Under the pieces are notes generated by a model that was given only the letters and a program-made list of their open reading frames with translations, was not told the DNA's origin and did no database searches. The position numbers were made by a program, and so were the translations under genes. Source: Paragonimus heterotremus (taxonomy: Eukaryota > Platyhelminthes > Trematoda > Plagiorchiida > Troglotrematidae). Taken from it: a DNA stretch of 64,000 nt. This document shows, piece after piece, positions 48,116 to 59,719 of this stretch. The stretch spans positions 51,192 to 115,191 of the forward strand of contig LUCH01001572.1 of the NCBI GenBank assembly GCA_013368495.1. Direction: 5' to 3'. The number at the start of each line of letters is the position of its first letter. The first letter of the stretch is position 1.

Positions 48116-48924
48116 GGTACCTATCAGACTGTTTGGGATGTTCAATAACGTTCAACTGGTAGGTGCGCTCCCACATTGAGCCAAGTTTGCCACCCGTATC
48201 TCACCAAGTATCTTATCTTAACTGCGAAAGTACGACGAACAGCAACGAAGTGGGTAACAGCAGGAAGTTCGTAGTCATACACAGACGGGGTGCTTGAACT
48301 GGGACAATTCACTACGTACTTCTGAAAACTAACATTTTAAAAATAGAATGTTCCAACAACCACAGGACTAGATTCGAAATTTATTCTTGCGTCTCTAAAA
48401 GCTATAATTCAGAAACAACTCAATGAAGCCACAGTATCAAATGTGCCGCTGGAAGTATACTCAACGCTCACACCAGAACAAACAGGCTGGAGTTTGTTAC
48501 AATATCATTAGTTAGTATTTTCGAACGTAGGCTTGACCCACGTATTCAGGAAGCTAAGCTGGACGTTCAAATATCTTGGCCATCGAAACCATTTTGGCAG
48601 AGTGAGGTTACACTCGACCTTTTGTTTCTAGTCAGCTGAGTTTCGAGATGGGTCTGCTGTGTGTTTAACAGGTCATAACTGAGCATGTATTTTTGCTGCC
48701 CAATTATTATGTGTTCGCTTCCGGTACTTCTTCAAGCTCGTACTTTTACAACCGCTCACTTTACCCAAAAAATTCGGCCGTCATCTTGCCCGAGTCACTG
48801 AATACAGATAGGATGTACATAAGCATCTCCAGTTTCTTGTAATCTGTAAACTCCCAATGACTTTCATACTAAAGCTACAAGCTCTCAGGTTGTCCAGACC
48901 CAAATAACCGTGGAACCAGCCGTG
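48116..48924. other. TBC gene intron, nothing recognised
   Basis: No motif-bearing frames or further repeats were seen. Confidence 0.4.
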
Positions 48925-48997
48925 AATCGAACCTGCAGCCATTCGAAAGTCAAGTAATGTCATTGTCACTCAGCCGCTGGACCCACCACAGGCCATG
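48925..48997 (-). mobile_element. tRNA-like SINE head or tRNA pseudogene
   Basis: On the minus strand a B-box (GGTTCGATTCA, 10 of 11 consensus bases) follows a partial A-box (CGGCTGAGTGAC), about 72 bases overall. The 5' and 3' ends can pair as an imperfect 8-bp acceptor stem, but the T-stem does not pair. It is therefore not a functional tRNA. Confidence 0.5.
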
Positions 48998-49656
48998 AAT
49001 GAATAGATTTAAAATGAATGATCCGAATTATAAAGCTACCTCAGTAAGAGCTACAAGGTAAGCAAAAACAGGTGGATCGATGAAGGTGGTGAACCCTCAA
49101 TCCAACTGCGTCCTGGTAGTCAAACGAGAAGCTGCGTGGATCATGATCAATCAATTCTGTGGTTCGGATAAGTTCTTTAATTGGATTAGATCAGTGCATT
49201 AAAACATAGAGTTTGGTTAGATGACACGAAATTGTTATGGTTGTAATGTTGCTACTAATATGAAGATGAATTTAAAAGCTAAGCATCACCAAATTCAGTT
49301 TGCTCCCGACGGCCGCTTCAATTAATACGAACAATAATTCAGTGCACGATTGGTGTCGAACGCAGTGATGTGTAGACTGGAAACAAAAATCAGTAAGTTT
49401 GCCAACAACCAAAGAACTGTAGTACCGTTGACCAAATTAATCTACCGACTACACTACCAAGCACATTGTTGTAGGTTCTAGCCCCGGTGAACTATGCTGC
49501 CTTTGTCTGAACCCAACGAAAGGTGACAGGGCCATTTTCGTGCCTGAAAACTTAAAACCCGTGAAACGAACATAAACGAAGAGAAGTCGGGGAGCACGAA
49601 CAAAACAGATAAGGCGAAAACAACTTTGTTAGAATAGCCAACAATTACAAACTCAC

Positions 49657-49765
49657 CTCAATGGGAAGAACATCAGCGTACAAACAAATGAACCATTTTG
49701 CACACAGAACGGTGAAATTAACCCCAGAATTCACAATGACTTCGTAAAGTGCATTATCTTTGATC
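49657..49765 (-). CDS. TBC-domain Rab GAP, exon 3 of those seen
   Basis: A 109-nt exon: one base completing a split arginine codon (CG|G) from the exon at 56.5 kb, then 36 codons ending in phase 0. The acceptor is TTTTTGTAG and the donor GAG|GTGAGT. It encodes IKDNALYEVIVNSGVNFTVL, then CAKWFICLYADVLPIE. The W-F-I-C-L-Y/F-x-D-x-L-P-x-E block is a TBC-domain hallmark. Too short to be noticed as a long open frame, but the phase match on both sides makes it secure. Confidence 0.93.
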
Positions 49766-50289
49766 CTACAAAAACAGAAGGGAAAAAAACAAATAGCCAA
49801 GATAGTCCCATCCAAAACTATTAGCTAACTGTAATGAAATGTAAGCTTAGTCGAACGTTTATCGAAAGGATTTCCCTCAATTCGATTCGACTTGACCAAA
49901 GTAAATTAACAAACAGTGGCAAGTGTTTCGTATTTGGACAGTCAGAGCAGACCAACAAAAACGAGGTACATGCTTTCGTCGACATAAATGGTTGTGCACT
50001 TTTGATTAAGGTATCGGAGTTAACGAGACCGCAGTAACGAGCACACGTTTACAAACACCGAAGTGCTGACCATAAAAAAGCAGGAGGGTTGGTTAGTAGA
50101 ATAAACCGTTCCGAAGAGTGATCCAATTAGACTTCAGCTCTACATATATATGGAAAAAAACACCCCAAATTCACACTCAAAACAACAGACAAGAAAAAAG
50201 TATGTGAAGGATCGACCTTTTTGACAGTTTTCAGCGTTCACCCAGAACGACACGGTCAACCCATCTAGCAAGGATTAAGTAACTCAGCC

Positions 50290-50912
50290 CATAAGAAACC
50301 AGATTATTGGATGACGATCGTACAGAGTTCGAGGTATATGTTAATATTGCTAATAGGCTAGTATTGCGACCAAGCGAATCAATATCAGAATGACCGAACT
50401 GTCCAATCAATTGAATTTGGTGAAACCGCATGCCGCATTTCCGAGTAATCCTGCGCGGTATGTTCATACATTTTCTTCTTGAATTTGAACATAATTTTGT
50501 TTGGGGAACTATCACTAGGACCGAACATTGGTTATCTACGTCGTAAGAATAGCTGGCTTGATTAGGAAGTTCAACCTGAAAATATGTATGATCATTTGGC
50601 TGTCCTAACTCCATCATCAACTTTAAACGAAGAAAGATTGGAATCAACGTTGAGTAACTCGTGCTATAAGCACCTTAACAGCTCCAGGTCAAGCAGCATT
50701 TAGACACATTGAAGTATTTACGAAAGAACCAGCGTGTAATGCTTTCCAAACCAGACAAACCAACAGGAGTTATTTCACTGAGCAGGACTGATTGTACCAC
50801 CAAAATGAATATACTATTTGATAGTTCGAAATTCATAAAGACGAATAAGAAGAAAGACAAGACACTAGCAGTTGGAAAAATGAATACACTTTCTGAGAGG
50901 ATCCCGGTGTAA
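50290..50912 (+). mobile_element. Penelope-like element, 5' half fragment
   Basis: Decayed plus-strand frames carry the N-terminal region of a PLE. Around 50550-50650 lie PENMYDHLAVLTPSSTLNEE and then STLSNSCYKHLNS. Around 50660-50880 lie QLQVKQHLDTLKYLRKNQR and then LSKPDKPTGVISLSRTDCTT, the pre-RT block with P-D-K-x-x-G-V-x-x-L/M-x-R-T-D. This is the part missing from the other PLE copies here. It is cut off by a Ty3/Gypsy fragment on the other strand near 50885-50912. The left edge is uncertain. A 138-codon minus-strand frame at 50231-50647 is its antisense shadow. Confidence 0.75.
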
Positions 50913-51268
50913 ACTTTAGAACGTAACCAACCATTTTGAGAAAGGACCTCAGTTGCCGCTTTGAGTTTGGTGCCGGGAACTTCTTGATGGCTGGTGGTTG
51001 GATTGATTTTCTGTTATCAACCATGTGTCCCAAACAAACGATTGAACTGCTGCCTATACGGCACTTCTTACTACTCAATTTTGGGCCGGCTGCATCGATT
51101 CGTTGTAGCACTGGTCGCATCCGACACCATACTGGAGAACACAATGTCCACGTACACGGCTACTTCTTCCTGGTCTTCTAGAATGTGAGCCAAGAGACGT
51201 CTGAAGGTGGTTGGAACGTTGCACAAACCGAACGGCATCCTAAAGAATTCGTACTGCTGTCGGTTCAC
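50885..51268 (-). pseudogene. Gypsy RT palm and thumb, broken
   Basis: Two overlapping frames: 51268-51071 (MPFGLCNVPTTFRRLLAHIL, then YVDIVFSS) and 51144 downward (LQRIDAAGPKLSSKKCRIGS, then SIVCLGHMV, then RQLRSFLKMVGYVLKFTP). The YxDD box has lost one aspartate, consistent with a 3-nt loss, and a frameshift follows. Confidence 0.8.
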
Positions 51269-51653
51269 ACAAAAAGGCGGTTTTCGATCTGTCCTTAAAT
51301 GCCACTGGTGGCTGCCAATAACCGGAACGCAGATCTATGAGAGATATTATTTTGGCTACGTGCAGATATGCAAATATTTCTTTCATTTTGGGCATCGGGA
51401 ACACGTCTTTGTCTGCAACTCGGTTCAGCTCCCTGAAATCGATACAAAATCGGTAGGTTTTACCCTATTTCATCGTCAACAAGATCGGTGACGAGAATGG
51501 GTTGCTTCCCCTTTGAATTACTCCTTTCTCCAGCACCCTCTGCTGCTTCTCCACCTCTGGGATCAATTTCGATGGTATCCTCTGGTATGCCGGTGTATAT
51601 TCTGCACCCGGCTGTATGTCTATCGTATGTTCCATCCATGTACAAAATCCGTA

Positions 51654-52142
51654 TTAGTCATCGGCATTGTTGAATAAATGAGCGGATTCATTAACACACT
51701 GCTTGATGACTGGAAGAGAGAATTCTGGTACGAAGCTGGCAGCGCCGCTGCCCAATAAGCACTGCTCCTTGGTCTCTTCGCGATAAAATTTCACTACATC
51801 ATTATCCACAAGTAACTCGCTCTTCTCCAGATCTACGTTTGCCTTCAATTGACGCAGCAGATCGGCACCTATTATCATTTCTTCCACACTGTTACTTACT
51901 AACATTGCGTGTCGAAGCCTGGCATTACTCATCTGAATTTCAACATTCTGAATCACCAGTAACTTCAACGCCGTCCCTCCGACCGCGGCTACAACCCAGT
52001 TACTGAACTTAACGGGCAATCCTCGCGCTTTGTTTGTAATTGACGCCCTCGCCCACGTACCTACCGCGATCTTTGGTTCTTTCTCGATCAGAACTATAGC
52101 CCGTGGAACGCTCCATGACAACCACACACTACAGGAAAACAA
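51654..52142 (-). pseudogene. Gypsy retropepsin-region frame
   Basis: A 162-codon open frame. The flap-to-C-terminal half of a retroviral-type aspartic protease is recognisable (VGGTALKLLVIQNVEIQM, then EEMIIGADLL, the I-I/L-G-x-D-x-L motif). The N-terminal D-T/S-G active-site triad is not visible in this frame, so no active protease is expected. Downstream it runs on without a stop toward the RT, then shifts frame near 51650. Confidence 0.7.
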
Positions 52143-52552
52143 AGAGAGGAACGTATGTTAGAGCGATAGCTGGCAAAGTCCCCCACCATGTTACAAACAA
52201 AACAACAATTACGGTGGGGTTACTCACGTGCCCGTCTAGCTCAAAGTCTTCTGGGTTCCATACTCCTCTTTAAACTTTCCACTACTTCCGTTAGTTGCTT
52301 CACTGTCTCCTCGAGCTCCCTGACTTCTACTCATCCGACTTCAGTCCGTACGAGTAAGCGCTGCGCAATTCCGAACAGCCAACGACGTCTGTGGTTCCAC
52401 AAAACTCGGCCATCCGAACAATCTGCAGCAATTCTGGCAGCAAGCTCTGGATAGATCGCTCCCTCACCAATCCCTCCCTTGTTTTCTCGTCCGCTCCTGG
52501 CAGACTCAAGGTTAATTGTTATAACAAGTGTTGACAGTAAACCAGGCATCAA

Positions 52553-52744
52553 CGTAGCATAAAGTCGTTCAATGAAGCGCGATCTTTATTGTAAATTTGC
52601 TCGTTCCCACGTCACGCGCGCGCTGGCGTTTATCAACTGGAATTCCAGTCCATAACACAGCGGCGGTTTTCACCCACACGTCGTGTGCACTTCTGCCTGG
52701 TTTGTGTGTGTGGCTGACGCCTACTGTCGTGGGTTTTTTAACCC
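52553..52744 (-). other. Gypsy leader region
   Basis: Between the gag-like sequence and the dispersed repeat. It has open frames in both strands but no recognised domain. Probably the element's LTR end and primer-binding region, although I could not identify the LTR edge or a primer-binding site. Confidence 0.35.
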
Positions 52745-52890
52745 GCCATTCCTCGTCCGTTCGTCCGACTTCGTTGTGCGATGGCTCGTCCGGTCGTCCG
52801 TGTTGTCTGTAATCCATTCGCCGTGGACTTTCGACATATATTACTACCTAGTTGAAATATTCCCCCGAATGTTGGAATAATCGCACCTCC
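52745..52890 (-). repeat. Dispersed repeat, copy 2 (probable Gypsy LTR or leader)
   Basis: Reverse complement resembles 40657-40790 over most of its length, with a central divergent stretch. It lies immediately upstream (in the element's sense) of the gag-like remnant, which suggests LTR or 5' leader identity. Confidence 0.65.
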
Positions 52891-55800
52891 TACTTGGTCA
52901 TCCATCACACTACGGCATTATAATTAAACGACCGAGACAATAAACTACTTGCGATTAAAACATAAACAGAATCGAAGATGAACTGTTTCGTAGCATGTGC
53001 AACTTTCCTCATTTGCAATGGCAATCTTCAACCTACTTTTTGTAGTGCACCACTGACGGAATGAGTGGTGTTCATTTTAACGCTACTGATGAGAACTAAA
53101 GCCCAACCTCAAGTCCTCCGGCAAGCACGCTCACACAAACACATCAAGTCAATCTTCCTTTGACAATATATAACATTAAAACTGATTACTTTCAGCGCAG
53201 TAACGTCCATACGTACAGAACAACAGGCATGTGTAACCCACACCTAAGAGACTTCGTGGCAACTCAGTAGAACAAAGCCCAACAATCAATTACACGACAG
53301 TGAGTTCTATCTCGGTGACCGAGATCGCTGCTGTCTAGGTTTGAGAAAGCTAGCAGTGTCCGGCCTAAGTCTTAATTCGTAAGCCACGTGACAGCAAATA
53401 CTTTGTCGTACAAAAGGTGGAAACTTAACAACCTAACTTAGAGATCCATTCCACTAAGATGTTCACAGTGATCCAACTCACATCTTCTTCTAATTCTGGG
53501 GCAAAGTGTCACTTGCGTCTATCCGAGAACACCGATGTCGTGGTGACCGGTCAATCTGGTGTCGCCGTTACTTAGGGTGATAAGATGGAAGTTCCCCCGT
53601 TAGACTGGATTCCAAGTAAAGGTTGATTTGAGGCGGGTAAAATCGAGGGGTTTCGTGGGAAAACACGGTGTTACATCAGCACATACTCAAGTAGCAGATA
53701 GCAACTCTGAGTCAGAAATAAATGCTACCAGTCTTAACGATCCTTTTTATTACAGAACTAACAATAGATTATCACTCCAGTTGGTTGCCTGTCGTCAACT
53801 GTAGCTCACAAGGAAGAAAGTCCTCTACATATATTATCAAATTATTTGTTTCGGTACCCAAGCCGTTATTATCATTTGGCGTTCAACTTTTCTATCACAA
53901 AAGTCATCGATCGCAAGTGCAACCAGCTACAACTGGTGAATTCCCGTGTAAGACGGTCTTTCGTATTGGTCAACCTGCTTGAATTGGTTTGTGCTAAAGT
54001 ATCCATACCATATATCAAACAGTATATACTATATATATACTGTGTATACTATATGTAAAATGGGGATGGTCAGGCGATTTAACACTGACCAGCTGTCTGT
54101 ATCAGCTTTAGTGGCTATCTATGAAACCGAATTAATAACTGGATTAGTATCGATCTCACCGATCAGCCCGGATCAATAGTGAGAGCGCTAACAAGAAGTA
54201 ACACATTAGCCTAGCATTAGAAGTAATCAGTCAACTCAGTATGCTGTAAACCATCGGGTTTTCAGGCGGTTACTCGAAATTCTCGAAACACATTGGTCAA
54301 CAGTGGTCGACGGTGAGGGCCAAGAGGTGTGCCGCTATACGAGCGGCGAACTCACACGGAGCTCAGGGAACAAGCGCAAAACCTAGTGATCAGAATATAC
54401 AGCGGAGACAGAATTAACTGCCACGTCCGGGAATTCATGAAGTTTAACTAGTCCGAGCCACCAGCGTCGAACAGTACGAAGTCATACAACTTAGAAAACT
54501 ACACGATAGTACGATTGACCGTGAGTGGCAACCTGCACTGAACATCCAGTCGTGATCCGTGTTCTGAACAGGATAGTTGCAATCTGGAAGAAAATTCGAA
54601 TCCTTAGGTGTCAGAAGGCAATCAGAGCAAACGACATTTTCCCGACACTCTAAGAGTGTTATGAAGATGCAGCGTCTTAAAAACTGCCCATCTTGCACCT
54701 CAAGGTTTGAAATAGATCAAACACCATTAATCAGGAAGAAATAGATGCCTACTGTCGTCCTTAAAGAGATCCAAGCTATTAGTGTATGTACAGCGCGGTG
54801 ACAAACAGGTTAGATCTGGCGTGGACGACAAATGCAACGATCAAACCCTTACCCAACGACAGATGCTCGAATATCATCAAGTTCAAGCAGTTAACAGAAG
54901 TTGTGGTCCCATAAACCCAGGCAGTCGTCGATTCATATGGCAAGGTTGCTCTCTGGGATTGATAGTAAAGATATCTGAGGAGTATACGTAAATTGTAAAA
55001 GCAATACACAACCAAGCCAAAAACAAAAACGGAGCTTATTGCAGTGGTTTCCAGTGAAGTATGATAGAGTTGTCTAACTGCACCTTTTCTTTTCAACTTT
55101 TCTAATCTGCAAGGAATCTCTGAATGGTTTCATCAAGAATATCATGAAACCTCGCCCAAGAAAAGGATTCTCGAACGCAGATTAGTTCGACGACACCACT
55201 TATCTCATGACAAAAACACAGGTAGTAATGTAGCGCGTTTGATCGCATGACGGTTGAAACACTTGTACTGACAACGTGCAAACTGCTTCAGCTGTGCTTA
55301 AACCCGCTCTGGGCGGCAATTTTCAGAGTAGTCAAATATTGCGTTTACTTTGAGAGTTGTGCCACAACTAGCGAAAATGTTGGGGAACGGATATCCACAC
55401 GCACTACTTAGGCCTGGCTGGCAATCGTCAACTCGGAACACACCTAAAGCCGGCGTTGCAATCGTTCCTCGTTAAAGAGCAGTCCATAAAGCGATTATGC
55501 ACACCGTAGTAATGCCGTTGAGAAACCTGACAGCTTCGCGTCAACCTTATTAAAAGCCGTTGACTGCGTCTTTCCCGTGTGTGGCGACAGTGCCACGTAA
55601 GTAGTGGCGAGATTCAACGGCGTATTTCAAGAACAGATAGCCACTCCTTACGCGAAGGAGTTTTACCCAAGCGTTCAGAGCGGCCTAGATATGTCTTACA
55701 CATGTCTATTCAGTGCTTTCTGAATGATGCCAGAAATAAACGGCGTGGTGGATAGCCAATCACTCGACGTAGAGGTCTGGGGAAGCCTGCGTCAACGTTG

Positions 55801-56464
55801 GTCTCTGTTCGCTTTATCTAGCTTCCTGAATGGGGTCAAAGATAAGCTGTGTTATTGGTTAAGGACGCCTAGGTCAAAGACAGCAGTAGGAATGTTGTTA
55901 TGATCTTCATCGTCCCATAGATGTCTAAATGCACAGATACAGTACAGATACAGTACAAAAAAAAACAGTTTAGTTGGCAAAACGGCCCCCGTTCAACCGA
56001 ATGCATATCGCAACAATGCAATCAATAACTTTAGGCAAATATCCAGGAGCAATTGCATGGACCATCAGAGGTCGCCTGAACAAGTGTTTGTTCCTCATTG
56101 CGTCCAAATTTATCATCCAATAACCAAACTCTCCCGTTAGCAACACTGAACCTCAGTGAGAAATAAGGGGACCGATTATTGCTAAAGTGTGCAGTTAGGT
56201 CAGTTTGAATGAGTTTTGTTCAAAGAAATTCAGTCTTTACAAATTTGGTGACAATAAACGACAGTAATATTTAGTGGAAAAAATTAGTGGTTAAGACTCA
56301 AACCTCGAAATGGTGCTTTCATTGCCCAGGAAATGCAAAATATAACAGTGTGGACGAAATCTAACTACCATGCATTTTGCTCAAAAAATATCACATGGGA
56401 GAAAAAGCAAGCCACTATATGATTTAGTAAAGGTCGATCGGGTGATAATAGACCGAACACTTAC
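52891..56464 (-). other. TBC gene intron, nothing recognised
   Basis: Three and a half kilobases with short frames only. A small palindromic AT tract lies at about 54021-54057, and a two-copy GATACAGTACA repeat near 55935-55957. No gene or repeat family was recognised. Confidence 0.4.
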
Positions 56465-56640
56465 CGGAGTAATTCTCCAAGAACCATACAATCTCTGCGA
56501 ACCGAAACCATATCATCTGAGTAGTAGGAAGGAAGAATGTCATTGACCAGAGAGTCCAGCAACCAGAAAGCCTGTTCTTCGACTTCTTCTGGACGGCCAT
56601 GAAGTACAAGGAGAAGAATGGCGGTGATGTAGTTGAACCC
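56465..56640 (-). CDS. TBC-domain Rab GAP, exon 2 of those seen
   Basis: A 176-nt exon from acceptor CTTCTTCAG to donor CTCCG|GTAAGTG: 58 codons plus two bases of an arginine codon. It encodes GFNYITAILLLVLHGRPEEV, then EEQAFWLLDSLVNDILPSYY, then MVLGELLR. These are the G-x-N-Y/F-I, F-W-L-L-x-x-L-V-x-x-I-L-P-x-Y-Y and V-L-G-E-L-x-R blocks of TBC domains. TBC proteins switch off Rab GTPases on membranes by accelerating GTP hydrolysis. The insertion of four or five residues (GRPEEVEEQ) before FWLL is longer than in GRTP1. Confidence 0.94.
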
Positions 56641-58329
56641 CTGAAGAAGATGAAGACAACTTGATGAGACGTATTACACTTAAAGAAAGTCCAAAGGGGA
56701 CAAGACCAAATAACTCACCATACAGTTTCAGGTTCGATTCCCGGTCGTCCTGACAACATATAGCGCACAAGCCAATAGGTATGCAGCATGATAGCAAACA
56801 CTTTACGGAATAAGGGAGGAAAATTTATAACTTCAACCTAACTAAGGTTTTCAACGATGTTCCAAGTTTAATCTCATCCTGGCTATTTGTTGATTTGTAT
56901 AAACTGCGACTATGTTATGGCTTTTAATTGAAAATCAACCTGCCCTTTGACTTGTTTGTAGCGATAATAAGGACGAGGATAAACCATGGAATAAGTTCAG
57001 CCGAAATGACAATCATAATCGAGACTGATCCTGATAGCTAAATATGCGCACCATGAGGTGCTTTTGGTTAATCTATCTTGACAAAGGCTACGCGTGAGTA
57101 GTCTAAACCATAAACATTCATTCTCAAGTTAACACTTCACCGTGGCCGGTTTCATCTTTGTCTAGACTAACCAGATGGAGACAGCTCAAACAAATATTTA
57201 CGCTATCGGCCATATTGTGGTGTAACATCTAGTTTCGTTTATGAGTAGTATAGCACGACTCGAACGCGTGGAAATTAGGGAGCAGAGCTTAGTGATAGGA
57301 GGATGGAAAACTAGAAGGCACCACTGGAAACGTGTATGAGCATTGTGTGGAACGTGTCACCAATGAGAATGCCACTAAATTACTGCCAGGGATGTGGATA
57401 TACGTCAACCATCAAAAACGGTGTTTGAGTTCTTTGTTCTGTATTTCCACACACCTTATAATAAATCTCTAGCAATAAACATCTCAGGTCAAACGTGTTT
57501 TGCGGCCAAAACACTTAGTATCGCCTGAGAAGGGGCGATCAATATGATTACAAAATTCCAATACTCAAAAAGACTCGTATGAAAACACTGATAAGTAACT
57601 AAGATTGCTTTCGGATGTGGAAAATACTGAAACAATACGGCAAACTAAGACTTATTTTAAGCTACTTTCAGAGGATATGGTTGTATCGAGCGAAGTCATC
57701 GCAAACCTTTGAATATATGTTGCTTTACATTGCATCATGTGAAATATTGTTTCGTTATCAATATTCTAAATTATACGTTCAAGCGATGCAACTTAAGTGA
57801 GGAGACAATGGTGGTACGTTTAGGGAGCTAAAAGAGTGATGATACCGGGTTTAAGAAAGAAAAAAGGCGATGAGCTTAACCAGCTTAGGAACCACTTGCT
57901 TAAACAGTATGTGTGACGCTCGTGATAGGAAAATTGTCGGTGTCATTTTCGTTTCAATTGTCTATACTTCATAAATCTAAAGGGGATGAAATCCGTTGTG
58001 TTGATGAGCACACGGAATATATCAGCAAAACTGGTAATTCCTACTGTCGTGATTGTTATTACCGCAAAATGAGCAGACGTGGACTACGCCCATATAATCA
58101 GTCAATGTAGGCAAATGTAGTCAAATGTAGGCAAGCCACAATTTGAAACATCGATAACTTGTCACGAAAACGTGAAATCGATCACGATCACCAATGGATC
58201 TAAAAAGAGAATCTTTAATTGATAACTGTTGTACCTATGCAATTATCTTTTCTGGTAATTACACCGTGGCACCATTTCAAACATCCCTGCGTATTCCTCG
58301 CACATTTGAAAAAGAGCCGGAGAGTTTTT
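56641..58329 (-). other. TBC gene intron, nothing recognised
   Basis: GGTTCGATTCCCGG at about 56732-56745 resembles a polymerase III B-box but lacks an A-box. A short direct repeat of TGTAGGCAAATG-like units sits at about 58107-58134. No gene was seen. Confidence 0.4.
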
Positions 58330-59640
58330 ATCATCAACATCACCATCATCACCATAGATAGCAACAGATCAGCGGTTCATATAGACGCATAGTTACTGAA
58401 AATCCATGAAGAAAAGATAAAGAAAAAAGTGAACCGGTGTAGGAAAAAAGAGAAGAAAGGAGACTGGAAGGGACCTAACTACTAACATAAAATAGCCACG
58501 TCTATATTCAAACACACAACGTCAAGGCACCCACACCTTGCAAACAAACAACTAAGCTGTAAGTGAAAGTGAGGCGTCATCAGCAAGACAGCTTCCTTAC
58601 AGCTTTCACTACCCCGCGTCAGTAAATGCATTCACTTCACAAACAACTCGGTCAAAAAAACGACAACATTCACGCCACTGAGCTCGGTTAGCCGCCATCT
58701 CACCCAACGTCTCAAGCCACCGACTCTGTGAGTCGCGAGGGCTCCAGCCCGGGAGGCGAACTCGATCTCCAGTGACCAACCCCCTCCTGGACGATTTAAT
58801 CTGTCTACGCCAGGTCATCATCTGTCCACCTCTCACCTTGAGCCAGTCGGCCGCAGCGTCGGCAAACAGTGTTCAGTGTGGCAAACGACTAGCTGGCATC
58901 CTCAGTACACGACCTAACCATCTAAGTCTGTGTAATTGTAAGAAATGAACAGAATAACCCGTTTGGCAATCACTACCAAATACCCGCTTCGTAACCTGTT
59001 CGTTGCTTACTCGCTGGTGCCAATCGACACGAGCAATCGAACGTAAACAACAGTGGTCAAATACCTGAGGATGGTTCACGTCTTTTACCCTGAGCAGTCA
59101 AGTCTCTCAACCGTAAAGTAATACGGTCTTCATTGTCACCCTATATACGCGACCTTTAAGCATCAGAGAGGTACCGCTCCGTCGCCATAGGTGTCTCAGA
59201 TTAGCGAAAACCGCACTAGCTTCAGAGTTACGTGATTCTGTTTTATTGCCTACACTTCTATCGTCGCTGATGCAGCTTTTCAGGTAGACAAACCGGCCAA
59301 CAACCTCCATGACTCCGTTATCTAACAATAAAGCTACGTAATCACAGCAATCTTGCAGAAACACTTTGGATTTTGAGGGTGCAAAGTGCACACGAATGTA
59401 TTTAGCAGAACGCAAAATAGCCTCTAGCGTTGTTTATGCTGCATGGAAACTGTCAAACAGAAACATGTTGTCGTCAGCATAATCAAGATTAGCTAGTATT
59501 CCATGCGGTAGGAGATCCACGTCGGTATCTTGTGAGTGTCGCAGACAATCCCCATTATATCGTCCATCACGAAATTAAACAAAAATAGTGGAAGGGGACA
59601 GCCTTAACATACGCCGCGGGTATGCAGTTCCCCAAAACAG
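58330..59640 (-). mobile_element. LINE family B, RT to 3' end
   Basis: The best-preserved family B copy. From about 59640 down: FCFGELHTRGV, then GCPLPLFLFNFVMDD (motif B region), then LDYADDNMFLF (YADD near 59475). From 59415 to 58609 a single frame holds AKYIRVHFAPSKSKVFLQD, FANLRHLWRRSG, QVFDHCCLRSIARVDWHQRV, LHRLRWLGRVLRMP, RVRLPGWSPRDSQSRWLETL and NRAQWRECC, interrupted only by a few stops (59107-59109, 59098-59100, about 58870). The 3' untranslated region runs to an ATC-rich tail at about 58330-58360. The element is 5'-truncated. It lies in the sense orientation of the TBC gene. Confidence 0.9.
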
Positions 59641-59719
59641 AACGTGGCAAATCGATAGATAAATTTATTGCTACTCGACGTGGAAGACACTGTAGAGATA
59701 GTACTGGAAAGTGGATGTT
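59641..59719. other. Junction between two divergent LINEs
   Basis: About 80 bases separate the truncated 5' end of the minus-strand LINE from the first recognisable codons of the plus-strand LINE. No identifiable host sequence can be assigned to it. Confidence 0.5.

Larger units (their letters stand above)
50885..52552 (-). mobile_element. Ty3/Gypsy retrotransposon gag-pol fragment
   Basis: Minus strand, reading downward. A gag-like stretch (about 52552-52290) includes EGAIYPELAARIAADCSDG and a coiled-coil-like ELEETVKQLTEVVESLKRS. The protease C-terminal half (52142-51654) includes VEEMIIGADLLRQLKANVDL. The RT entry (about 51635-51480) includes IPEVEKQQRVLEKGVIQRG and SNPFSSPILL. The RT fingers and palm (about 51475-51270) include YRFCIDFRELNRVADKD and SLIDLRSGYWQ. 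FFRMPFGLCNVPTTFRRLL and a defective catalytic box (AVYVDIVFSS, one aspartate missing) lie at 51268-51130, and the thumb at 51144-50885 (LGHMVDNRKSIQPP). RNase H and integrase are absent. Frameshifts separate the blocks. Confidence 0.88.

Noticed and set aside
50231..50647. 138-codon open frame on the minus strand
   Set aside because: The plus strand of the same stretch carries recognisable PLE N-terminal peptides, so this is an antisense shadow frame.
56732..56745. GGTTCGATTCCCGG, a B-box-like word
   Set aside because: No A-box at tRNA spacing and poor T-stem pairing.
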